NCBI GenBank assembly: GCA_051003795.1
Contig: JBPCKZ010000152.1
Span: forward strand, 12,023 to 76,022
DNA from: JALYXS01 sp051003795
Lineage (GTDB): Bacteria > Acidobacteriota > Terriglobia > Bryobacterales > Bryobacteraceae
DNA: 64,000 nt
Direction: 5' to 3'
The translations under genes and the position numbers were made by a program. Positions 53,497 through 61,763 of the stretch are shown piece after piece. Below the pieces are notes generated by a model, which searched no databases, was not told the origin of the DNA, and was given only the letters and a program-made list of their open reading frames with translations. Within the stretch, counting starts at the first letter, position 1. Every line of letters starts with the position of its first letter.

Positions 53497-55014
53497 ATGA
53501 AGATGACCGCTGACAAACGCGCGATCGACAAAATCTTTCGTCGTCGGGATCGTTACGAGATTCCTGATTGGCAGCGACAGAAGGTATGGAACAAGAAGAA
53601 GAAGCAAGGCCTTATTGACTCCATCCTGCGGGGTTGGAAGCTTCCCAAGTTCTATTTCGTAAAAAGCTTGGACGAGAACTTTCTCGTGGAAGACGGCCAA
53701 CAGCGGCTTACCGCGATTTTCGAGTTCTTCTCGGGGGACCTAGGCCTGAGCCAGGAATCTGTTGAGATCTTCGGTGGGACGTACTACAGCGAGTTGAAAC
53801 GGAACGTAGCGGACGCATTCGATGACTTCGATATCGAGTTCGACGTGATCGAAGACGCGACGGATGAGGAACTCAAAGAGTTCTTCCAGCGACTCCAGGA
53901 AGGCATGCCCCTGACGGGGAGCGAGAAGCTCAACGCGGTACCCAGCAAGCTCCGCGATTTCTGCAAGGAAACTGCAGCGAAGCACCCGTTCTTCAAGGAG
54001 ACCATTGCTGTGCCTGATACGCGGTACGCGCACTTCGATATTCTCGCGAAAGTGGTCACCGTCGAGATCGAGGGCCTCGACACGGGGTTACGGCTGGATG
54101 ACGTGAAAGCAGTTTTTGAGGCGAGCAAGAACTTCGCCACCACTTCGGCGGTGGCAAAGCGCATCAAGAACGCCTTGGATTTGCTCGCTACGGCGTTCAA
54201 GGGCAACGGCTCCATGCTGCGCACGAGAACGATAGTCCAATCGCTCATCACGCTCACCTGCAAGATCGTGAGCACCAAGAACTACGCGGGCCGTGAGGCC
54301 CTCCTTAAAGAGTTCTTTGAGAGCTTCATGACCGAGTTGGCCACACAGATTGACAAGGGGCAAGAAGCCACAGACAGCGACTACGTCCAATTTCAGAAAT
54401 CCGTGAGCGCCAACGTCACCGGCGCTGCCCGGACGCGCCAAGAAATCCTCCTCCGGAAGCTTTTTACGATCGCCCCTGAACTCAGCGCGATCTTCGACCC
54501 GAGCGTCATCGCCGAGAGTGGCGTGACGGGACGCATCACGGCAGTCTCAGATTCCATCAATCAGCTCATCGAGCAGATCAATAAAAGGCACGCTGCCGCG
54601 ACCGGCGACGACTTACTCAAGGCGACAAACAAGACCGCCCCGGCACTGTTGCGCCTTCGCAAGACGGTCACGACCCGCGATGCTTACGGCACGTTCATCG
54701 ATGATCTCTACTTCCTCTTCCGGGAGGGACCTGGAACTCGCGTCGACCCGGCAACCTTGCCATCGTTCGTCCACATCAACGACCTACGGACGGACCTGCG
54801 CCACGACGTGGATCATGGGGACAAGGGCAAGATTCGCTCCAAGCGGAAAAAAGCGGGTACAACCTTCGCGCTCTATGCCGGCGAGGGAACGCCGGACACC
54901 ATCGAACCAGCCAAGTACCCACTATTCCAAGCGAACATCCTCACCGCAACAGAAGGCGACCTTCGAGCGCTCCTCTCAAGGCCGACCCCAAACCAGGCCA
55001 CGCCCACATCTTGA
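53497..55014 (+). CDS. DUF262 (GmrSD N-terminal-like) protein with possible HEPN motif
   Basis: The frame is open from 53053, but the natural start is ATG 53497 (MKMTADKRAID), giving 505 residues. DUF262 features are IDKIFRRRDRYEIPDWQRQKVWN, a ParB/Srx-like core and VEDGQQRLTAIFEFFSGD with DGQQR at residues 66-70, followed by LQEGMPLTGSEKLNA. DUF262 is the nucleotide-binding/hydrolysing half of GmrSD-type modification-dependent restriction enzymes and of several other defence proteins. No DUF1524 HNH nuclease follows. Instead a long helical region leads to DLRTDLRHDVDHGDKGK, where RTDLRH (residues 431-436) fits the R-x4-H motif of HEPN ribonucleases. Whether it is a nuclease is unproved. It is the first cargo gene of element 2. 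Confidence 0.85.
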   Translation: MKMTADKRAIDKIFRRRDRYEIPDWQRQKVWNKKKKQGLIDSILRGWKLPKFYFVKSLDENFLVEDGQQRLTAIFEFFSGDLGLSQESVEIFGGTYYSELKRNVADAFDDFDIEFDVIEDATDEELKEFFQRLQEGMPLTGSEKLNAVPSKLRDFCKETAAKHPFFKETIAVPDTRYAHFDILAKVVTVEIEGLDTGLRLDDVKAVFEASKNFATTSAVAKRIKNALDLLATAFKGNGSMLRTRTIVQSLITLTCKIVSTKNYAGREALLKEFFESFMTELATQIDKGQEATDSDYVQFQKSVSANVTGAARTRQEILLRKLFTIAPELSAIFDPSVIAESGVTGRITAVSDSINQLIEQINKRHAAATGDDLLKATNKTAPALLRLRKTVTTRDAYGTFIDDLYFLFREGPGTRVDPATLPSFVHINDLRTDLRHDVDHGDKGKIRSKRKKAGTTFALYAGEGTPDTIEPAKYPLFQANILTATEGDLRALLSRPTPNQATPTS

Positions 55015-55514
55015 TCACCCCACCAATCCTGAACCTTCAGTAGGTTCCCACGGGCGACCTGCGAAAGGACTGGCCGGGTCGGCGCTTCGATCTAGGAAAA
55101 TCCTGCGTCGCAAGTACGAGGCCCACACCGCGCAGACGGACGCCGCCGAAGCGGAACTTTCTCGGGCGACTCGCTCTATGGCACGGATTGGCGCTAGCCC
55201 GCATTCGGAGCTTGCAAGCTTCAAGCCGTGGAGATTTATTTTTGTCGTCTCATCATTCTGGACGGTTAACGCGCTAACGTTCCTTCTGCCGTGGGCGCAA
55301 TGTGTGGAGCAGCACGTCAGCGGAATGCCGATCCGGACAATATCGCAACGTGGCTTCTCAGAACGCCGAAACCGCTTGCCGTAAAATCATCGGTGCAGCG
55401 CTCAACGGAAGAACTCCCGACGATCTATGATCGACAAGGGCACGGATGTCGTTGACCCAACGCGGGACAACGTCAAAGAACCGTTCAGCAAATGGATCTG
55501 GAAAGCCGGCGCAC
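55015..55514. other. Noncoding spacer inside element 2
   Basis: Five hundred bases between the two cargo genes. Open frames overlapping it have no recognisable features. No terminator hairpin was identified with confidence. Confidence 0.45.
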
Positions 55515-56525
55515 ATGCCAACACCCGAACAAATTATAAGGATAGACGCCAAAACGTTTCAGGACTCGTTGGGCGAACTGGCGGCAACGATGGTGCAGAA
55601 GGTATTCCGGGAGGGTCGTCAGCACATTGCGGGGCCACTGTATGTCGGCGAGGATATCGCCATGCTGATTAGGTACGGCGCGAGCGTATACAACCTGCTC
55701 AACTACTTGAACGCTGACGAACGCCGCAAGGAGGACTGCTACTGGTACGTCCGTTACGGCGTAACCGGAATGTCACTGGTGCGGTCGCTTATCGATTGCC
55801 TGTATAACGTCGTCGCGATTCTGGAGGACCCAGCTGAGAAGGCCCCGCAGTACCGGAAGAGCGGACTAAAGAAGACCTTGGACGACATCGACGAGGATCT
55901 AAAACAGTACGCCGACCAGCAGGACCGGCAGGAATCCTTGCAGCAGCGGCGGAAGACGGTCGAGTTGCTGGTACAGGGGAGCGGCTTCACGATCGACGAA
56001 GTGATGCAACTCAAGAAGCATGAGATGTGGCCCACCTTCGGCACGTACGTTAATACAATGCAGCCTGGCGGGGTACGGACGGAGATTCAGGAGTTTCTGA
56101 AGACGTTTGCGCACTTGGAATGGCGGCAATATTCCGCGCTCTCGCACGGCGCCTATGAAGCCTTCATTGGCACTCTGGGGATGGTGCCGGTTGGGGCGTA
56201 CTACATGAACGACTTCCTCCCGCATGAAGTACGGGACAAGCTCGACGAGACGTACGACTTGTTTCTGTCGATGCATATCGGCCGCTCAGCAACAGTCTTG
56301 TTGTGCATGCTTACCGAAATTCAGGTTCATTGCGGTTTCGATGGCGCGAATATTAACGAGCGGATCTGTAAGGTTTGGGCTGCACTTTTGCCTGTACCGG
56401 AGACCAAAGAGTTGTATGACGGGAGATATTCCGAGCTCATGAAGAATCGTGGAATCGAGAAGGCGAGGGAACTTACGGTACTCTCTATTTCCAGAGCGCC
56501 GAACCCGGTCGTTGAACCTAAGTAA
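55515..56525 (+). CDS. Hypothetical protein, helical, possibly HEPN/DUF5677-like
   Basis: A start at ATG 55515 (MPTPEQIIRIDAKTFQDSL) is preferred to 55446, whose first codons look noncoding; 336 residues result. The protein is almost entirely helical and soluble: VRYGVTGMSLVRSLIDCLYNVVAILE, a charged coiled segment (DLKQYADQQDRQESLQQRRKTVELL), then FAHLEWRQYSALSHGAYEAF and HIGRSATVLLCMLTEIQVHCGF. The LVRSLID...YSALSHG pattern reminds me of DUF5677-type proteins, themselves HEPN-like, but this is weak. Being second cargo of element 2, it may act with the DUF262 protein. Confidence 0.72.
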   Translation: MPTPEQIIRIDAKTFQDSLGELAATMVQKVFREGRQHIAGPLYVGEDIAMLIRYGASVYNLLNYLNADERRKEDCYWYVRYGVTGMSLVRSLIDCLYNVVAILEDPAEKAPQYRKSGLKKTLDDIDEDLKQYADQQDRQESLQQRRKTVELLVQGSGFTIDEVMQLKKHEMWPTFGTYVNTMQPGGVRTEIQEFLKTFAHLEWRQYSALSHGAYEAFIGTLGMVPVGAYYMNDFLPHEVRDKLDETYDLFLSMHIGRSATVLLCMLTEIQVHCGFDGANINERICKVWAALLPVPETKELYDGRYSELMKNRGIEKARELTVLSISRAPNPVVEPK

Positions 56526-56722
56526 AGACTCCTGAGGCTAGCGGCCGACGCAACGATGCTTGAGTTTGTGGGCCAATCACGCGCGATCCGGAAGTTAAAC
56601 GCTGGACAAATTCTGCTCAGATCCCGCCTGACGGCGTAGTGTTTACCGGGGCGGTGTCACTTGGCTCGTTTGTCGGCGAACCGTTGAAGTGCTCGTCTGC
56701 GCGGGCAAACTGACCCACTACC

Positions 56723-56730
56723 CAAAATGC
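56723..56730. repeat. Right target-site duplication of element 2
   Basis: CAAAATGC directly after the right inverted repeat; the same as 53096-53103. Confidence 0.88.
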
Positions 56731-56772
56731 AAACAACTCGATCCCGACGATAAGATCGGCTTGGCCTGAATC

Positions 56773-58812
56773 TTATTTCCACACAGGATTGATAAAAGCC
56801 CCGTTTCCCGCAACGTCCCAGATTGCCAGCCGCGCCCATTTCCAGCCCTTCGCGTCGAGTTCCCAATCGAACGAGCCCTTCCCAAATTCCCGCGTGGTGT
56901 CAAGCGAAAAAATCTTGTGGAACGTTTGCGTCCCGTCGCCCCAGACCACTTCCGCCATTCGCAACGGAAACGTGTAACTCACATCCGCGTGCGCCATCAG
57001 TTTGTCTCCGGCCGGTCTTATGGAAGCTGCCGGCAGCGTGATCTCGCCGGTCGTGATGAAGTAGTCCCCTTTCGCCACCGTATCGAGAAGCTGTCCGTAG
57101 TTATCGTAAGTCGGCAGAGCCGGAAGCCGCACATAGTTCACATTCATGTGCCCGTATAACTCGTGCGTCGAATCGAGCTGAAACACGTCCACCTCACCTA
57201 TCATCCGCTTCTTCAGCCCTAAGTTGTTCATGTCGTCGACGGTTTTAAATGCGCGCTCGCCCAGCCGGGGAGACGAAAGGTCGGACGGCATCGCTTTCCA
57301 GCCCGATCCGAGGTAACGCGGATCGTGGAAATAAAAAGTGTCCATGATCTTGTCGGGATAACCCGTCGAGCCTTTCGTGCGCGGATGGGTTTGATAAACG
57401 TAGCCGTTTTCGGCGCGCACCATGTCCCACACCTCCTTCGCATCGCTTACGCGATAGACGGTTCCATATTTCGGAACGGTGCTCCGAAATGGCTGATCGG
57501 GTTTGCGGTCCATAAACCAATAGACCGGCTTGGGGAACACCAGCGCCCAATGGCCGCCGAGGATCGCATTGGCTTCTTCGGAAGGCATCAGCAGGAAATC
57601 CGCGTTCGATTGCGCCCGGCACGCTTTAAAGAAATCGCGGAGTTCTTGGAGGCGAACTTCCCCCAAATCGCGCGGGTGGCCGTCGCCGTGGAAATCCATG
57701 ATCATCGCCGAATCCAGGCCAATCGCTTTCATTGCGGCCTTAAACGGCGGGGGCCAGTCGAAGCCATTGGCTATGGCTTGCATCGTGTATGCCAGATGCC
57801 AGTGCGGCGCGAACGTCTTGTATCCCGCGAGCGCCGGAAACTTGTCGCCATGCGTGTAACGCAGGACGCTATCGAGCGCGGCGCGCTGGTCTCCGTCGCC
57901 CACCGAGATGAACATGCGCATCTGCTGCTCGGTTCCGGGCGGCGCGTTCATCCAAGGATAGTAAGGCGAGTAATCGTCGGGATATTGGCGAATGCCGAGC
58001 GACACGTTGCCGCGCCAGGCCGTGTACCAAACGTAGCCCATGTTCGTGGTGTAATCGCGCGCCATCATGTACTGGTGGGGAGCGGGGAACACCGCGACAC
58101 TGCCGGCGCCCGATTTCGCCGCCAAAACGCGGTATCGGACGGACAGCGAGCGCCGCTCCGAACCGTAGGCAGGCGCCATGGTTTGGAACTCGCCCTTCGT
58201 ATCGAAATAGCCGATGTGCGATTCCATATTTCCGCCGGGCCGTTCATCCGCCGGCTCCGCCATTCGCAGCCCCGCATCGTAGAAGTAAGCTGTGTCGGGT
58301 TCTTGGGTCGACATCACGGCTTGCTGCTCGATTAAGCGGCTCCCCGGATAGAAAATGTAGCGGATGCTCCCCGAGAAGATTCCGCAGCGCATGCCGTCGA
58401 ACGAAATCTCGATGCGGTCGCCGATCGATTTCGCGCGCGCGCCCTTTGGATGAAATTCACCCAGGAAGCTTCGCGTTCCTTCGGGATGGCTCGGCGGAAA
58501 ATCGAAAAACGCGTCGAAGCCGCCGCGCCGCTTGCCTGTTTCGCAGCGATAGAACGGCTGGGCGCGTTCGATGACGCGCTTGCCTTCGATCGAGATCGCC
58601 GTAATCAAAGGTTTCGCCGAGTCGAGCGAGAACTCGGCGGACCAGTTGCGCGCCGACGCGTCTTTCCAGTGAACGGTAGCCGCCGCCGCGCTCGAATCCA
58701 CTGTCGCGGGGCCAGGCTGGACGGCGGACCCGTCGAACGTTATTGCGGCCGCGAATAAAGTCGAACAACTCGCCGCAAGCAGGACCGGATTTTTCAAAAC
58801 GAATCGTGGCAT
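56773..58812 (-). CDS. Large secreted protein of unknown function, PHP-like central region
   Basis: The ATG at 58812 (MPRFVLKNPVLLAASCSTLFAAA) gives a signal peptide and 679 residues; the frame extending to 58860 adds an unlikely leader. The N-terminal half is beta-rich and resembles a galactose-mutarotase or glycosidase-type sandwich (EISFDGMRCGIFSGSIRYIFYPGSRLIEQQAVMS). A central part reads APHWHLAYTMQAIANG, SAMIMDFHGDGHPRDLGEVRLQELRDFFKACR, DFLLMPSEEANAILGGHWALVFP and EVDVFQLDSTHELYGHMNVNYVRLP, which looks like a PHP-type metal-dependent domain (His, Asp and Glu clusters). A C-terminal beta domain ends ARLAIWDVAGNGAFINPVWK. A hydrolase on glycans or phosphoesters is possible. It is divergent from the GH2 gene. 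Confidence 0.75.
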   Translation of the reverse strand: MPRFVLKNPVLLAASCSTLFAAAITFDGSAVQPGPATVDSSAAAATVHWKDASARNWSAEFSLDSAKPLITAISIEGKRVIERAQPFYRCETGKRRGGFDAFFDFPPSHPEGTRSFLGEFHPKGARAKSIGDRIEISFDGMRCGIFSGSIRYIFYPGSRLIEQQAVMSTQEPDTAYFYDAGLRMAEPADERPGGNMESHIGYFDTKGEFQTMAPAYGSERRSLSVRYRVLAAKSGAGSVAVFPAPHQYMMARDYTTNMGYVWYTAWRGNVSLGIRQYPDDYSPYYPWMNAPPGTEQQMRMFISVGDGDQRAALDSVLRYTHGDKFPALAGYKTFAPHWHLAYTMQAIANGFDWPPPFKAAMKAIGLDSAMIMDFHGDGHPRDLGEVRLQELRDFFKACRAQSNADFLLMPSEEANAILGGHWALVFPKPVYWFMDRKPDQPFRSTVPKYGTVYRVSDAKEVWDMVRAENGYVYQTHPRTKGSTGYPDKIMDTFYFHDPRYLGSGWKAMPSDLSSPRLGERAFKTVDDMNNLGLKKRMIGEVDVFQLDSTHELYGHMNVNYVRLPALPTYDNYGQLLDTVAKGDYFITTGEITLPAASIRPAGDKLMAHADVSYTFPLRMAEVVWGDGTQTFHKIFSLDTTREFGKGSFDWELDAKGWKWARLAIWDVAGNGAFINPVWK

Positions 58813-58895
58813 CCCGCTATCGTATACGAACCATGCGCGCATGGCAGGCCCGCGCCACAAAGCGCGGCTGAAGGTTTACATTAAGAGTCACGCAA

Positions 58896-60704
58896 ATGAA
58901 ATTCAAAAAGATCGCGACGCTATTCGGTTTTCTCGCTTTTTCGGCTTTGGCCGCCGAGTGGAAACCCGCCGCTGGCCCGCTTACCACTCCGTGGACCTCG
59001 AAAGTCACCGCCGAACACGCTCTACCCGAGTATCCGCGGCCGCAGATGGTCCGTTCGCAGTGGACTAATCTCAACGGCCTTTGGGACTACTCAATTGTCC
59101 CAAAAGCCGATAGCCGACCGCCGAAAGCCGACGGCCAAATCCTGGTCCCGTTCCCGGTGGAGTCGGCCCTTTCCGGCGTGAAGCGTCCGCTTACGCCAGA
59201 TCAACGGCTGTGGTATCGCCGCGCGTTCACCGCCCCAAATCTCCACGGCAAACGGCTATTGCTGCACTTTGGCGCGGTCGATTGGCGGGCCGAGGTGTTC
59301 GTGAATGGAAAGCCGGCGGGCACCCATGAAGGCGGCTACGATCCATTCACGTTCGACATCACGGACGCGCTGAACGCAAAGGGCGGCCAGGAATTAGTCG
59401 TTGCGGTTTGGGATCCAACGGACACGGGACTGCAACCGCGCGGCAAGCAGGTGCTCGATCCTCAAGGAATCTTCTACGCCGCCGTATCCGGAATCTGGCA
59501 GACCGTTTGGCTGGAGCCGGTTCCCGCGACCCACATCGACGATCTTGCCATGGTTCCGGATATCGACGGACGGAAGTTGCGGCTTACGGTTCATGGCGAA
59601 GGGGCGGCAAAGTTCAAGGCTGTCGCCAAGCTGAACGGCAGGACGGTGGGCGAGGTTTCGGGAAACGTCAACCAGGAATCCGCGCTGCCTTTGAGCGAGC
59701 TAACGCTTTGGTCGCCCGATCATCCCGCGCTCTACGATCTGGAAGTCACCATGCGCGGGGGCGATTCCGTCAAGAGCTATTTCGGCATGCGCAAGAGCGA
59801 AGTTCGCAAAGACGCGAACGGCATCGACCGCCTGTTTCTGAATAATGCCGCGCTCTTCGAGATCGGGCCGCTCGATCAGGGTTGGTGGCCCGATGGACTC
59901 TACACCGCGCCCACCGACGACGCTTTGCGTTTCGACATCGAAACCATGAAGAAGATGGGTTACAACATGTGCCGCAAGCACGTGAAGGTGGAACCGGCGC
60001 GCTGGTATTACTGGTGCGACAAGCTGGGTTTAATGGTGTGGCAAGACATGCCGAGCGCGATGGGGAACGATCGCAAAACAGGCGTGAAGCGCGGCGCCGC
60101 CGATGACGTTACTTTCAGTCCCGAAGAAGACAAGCAGTTCCGGCGCGAGCTGGATGCCATGATTCACAACCGCGCCAACGCTCCGAGCATTGTCGCCTGG
60201 GTGCCGTTCAACGAAGGCTGGGGCCAGCACGACACCGACGATATTTTGAAGCACGTCAAGGCGCTCGACCCCTCGCGCGTGGTGGACGGACCGAGCGGAT
60301 GGGAAGATCGCGGTTATGGCGATATGAAAGACATGCATCACTATCCGGGGCCGGAAATGTACCCGCCGATGCCGGATCGCGCGACCGTCCTGGGCGAATT
60401 TGGCGGACTCGGGCTGCCCGTCGAAGATCACCTTTGGTGGAACAAGCGGAATTGGGGTTATCGCACCTTTGAAGATCGCGCGAAGTTGCAAGCCACTTAC
60501 GACGAGTTTATGGAGCAATTGAAGCCGCTGATCGAGAAAGGGCTGTCGGCCGCGATTTATACGCAGACAACCGATGTCGAGGGGGAAGTGAACGGCCTGA
60601 TGACTTATGACCGGAAGGTTGTTAAGTTCGATGTGGACAAGCTGGCCGAAGCTCACCGGCAACTGGGCCAGGTTGGGGAATTGAAGAAGGCGGCGGGCAG
60701 ATAG
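58896..60704 (+). CDS. Glycoside hydrolase family 2 protein, secreted
   Basis: A 602-residue exported enzyme (signal peptide IATLFGFLAFSALAAE). GH2 features in order: jelly-roll domain with RSQWTNLNGLWDYSIVP, ILVPFPVESALSGV, LWYRRAFTAP, LHFGAVDWRAEVFVNGKPAGTHEGGYDPFTFDITDAL; Ig-like domain; TIM barrel with YNMCRKHVKVEPARWYYWCDKLGLMVWQDMPSA and APSIVAWVPFNEGWGQHDTDDI (acid/base Glu in FNEGW); the nucleophile region is TVLGEFGGLGLP. It is shorter than LacZ and fits the beta-galactosidase/glucuronidase-like subfamilies lacking extra C-terminal domains. The TonB receptor starts 39 bp downstream, indicating joint uptake and cleavage of a glycan; the sugar is not known. Confidence 0.92.
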   Translation: MKFKKIATLFGFLAFSALAAEWKPAAGPLTTPWTSKVTAEHALPEYPRPQMVRSQWTNLNGLWDYSIVPKADSRPPKADGQILVPFPVESALSGVKRPLTPDQRLWYRRAFTAPNLHGKRLLLHFGAVDWRAEVFVNGKPAGTHEGGYDPFTFDITDALNAKGGQELVVAVWDPTDTGLQPRGKQVLDPQGIFYAAVSGIWQTVWLEPVPATHIDDLAMVPDIDGRKLRLTVHGEGAAKFKAVAKLNGRTVGEVSGNVNQESALPLSELTLWSPDHPALYDLEVTMRGGDSVKSYFGMRKSEVRKDANGIDRLFLNNAALFEIGPLDQGWWPDGLYTAPTDDALRFDIETMKKMGYNMCRKHVKVEPARWYYWCDKLGLMVWQDMPSAMGNDRKTGVKRGAADDVTFSPEEDKQFRRELDAMIHNRANAPSIVAWVPFNEGWGQHDTDDILKHVKALDPSRVVDGPSGWEDRGYGDMKDMHHYPGPEMYPPMPDRATVLGEFGGLGLPVEDHLWWNKRNWGYRTFEDRAKLQATYDEFMEQLKPLIEKGLSAAIYTQTTDVEGEVNGLMTYDRKVVKFDVDKLAEAHRQLGQVGELKKAAGR

Positions 60705-60743
60705 CGGATTTCGTTCCGCTAATTCGAGAAAAGGGGTTAACCG

Positions 60744-61763
60744 TTGCATCGACCAATCGTCACTTCCGTCCTACTGCAATTTGCAACCGCGATTCTGTAC
60801 GCCCAGTTCGATACGGGACAGATCGCCGGTTACGTGCGCGACGCTTCGCAGTCGATCGTTACCGGGGCAAGCGTGGCTGTCGTGAACCAAGGCAACGGCG
60901 ATCAACGCCAGAGCACTACAAATTCAAACGGGTATTACATTTTCCCCAATCTTCCCGTCGCTACTTACACCGTGTCGGCCGAACTGGCAGGTTTCAAAAA
61001 AAGCATAGAAACGGGCATCGTGCTCGATTCCGCCAGCAAGCTGAATATCGATCTCGCGCTAACGGTCGGCGCGGTCAGCGACTCCGTCGAGGTGCAGGCT
61101 TCGGCCACGCAGCTCCAGACCGAGAGCGCGCAAGTCGGACGCGTCGTCGATAGCAAGCAGATCCAGGACATGACTTTGAATGGCCGCAATCCCATCTATC
61201 TGGCGTTGCTGAAACCCGGAGTAGCGGGAGGCTCGATTGGCGCCTTCGATCCCGACAGCGTTTCGAACGGCGGGTTCAATATCAACGGCGGGCGGGCCGA
61301 CGAATACGTCGTGATGGTGGATGGAGCGGTCGCGACCCGGACGCGCTCGTCGGGTTCCATGCTTGGCGCCCAGGATGTGGATACGGTGCAGGAAGTCCAG
61401 ATCCTAACGGCGAATTACAACGCGGAATTCGGAAGGTCGTCCGGCGGGCAGATCCGTTTCATTACCAAAAGCGGCACGCTGAATTTTCATGGCGACCTGG
61501 TCGAGAATTTTCGGAATTCCGCGCTTGACGCAAACGATTGGACGCGAAACCACAGCTCGCTGGCGTCGCAATATCTAGGCCCGGCCCCGTTCCGCTTCAA
61601 TCAATATGGATGGGATGTGGGCGGCCCCGTATTCATCCCGAAAGTAACTCAAGACAAAACACGAAATTGTTTTTCTTCTGGGCCGAAGAGTGGATCAAGC
61701 GCCGCGAAGGGCAGACACAGACCGGAACCGTCCCGACACTCGCGATGCGCAATGGCGACTTGA
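60744..61763 (+). pseudogene. TonB-dependent receptor, N-terminal part before a frameshift
   Basis: A TTG start at 60744 with AAAGGGG upstream begins a signal peptide (TSVLLQFATAILYAQ), a carboxypeptidase-regulatory domain (FDTGQIAGYVRDASQSIVTGASVAVV) and a plug region (VDTVQEVQILTANYNAEFGRSSGG, GTLNFHGDLVENFRNSALDAN, GWDVGGPVFIPKV). The frame then turns to noncoding sequence after KVTQDKTR at about 61662 and stops at 61763. Restoring one base in the ACGAAA (61661-61666) joins it to the frame that continues LFFFWAEEW. It may be a real pseudogene or a sequencing error. Confidence 0.85.

Larger units (their letters stand above)
53104..56722. mobile_element. Element 2: transposon-like unit carrying DUF262 and a second cargo gene
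   Basis: Both ends read GGTAGTGGGTCAGTTTG inward (17 of 17 identical; 53104-53120 and the reverse complement of 56706-56722), and perfect 8-bp direct repeats CAAAATGC lie outside. The 3619-bp unit has two plus-strand cargo genes and no transposase. Beyond the terminal repeat the ends do not obviously match those of elements 1 and 3. The intact repeats and duplication suggest a fairly recent insertion. Confidence 0.85.

Noticed and set aside
36045..56722. One large composite island from element 1 to element 2
   Set aside because: Housekeeping genes (S1, two-component pair, nuoB, malQ) lie between, and each element has its own distinct target duplication; separate insertions fit better.
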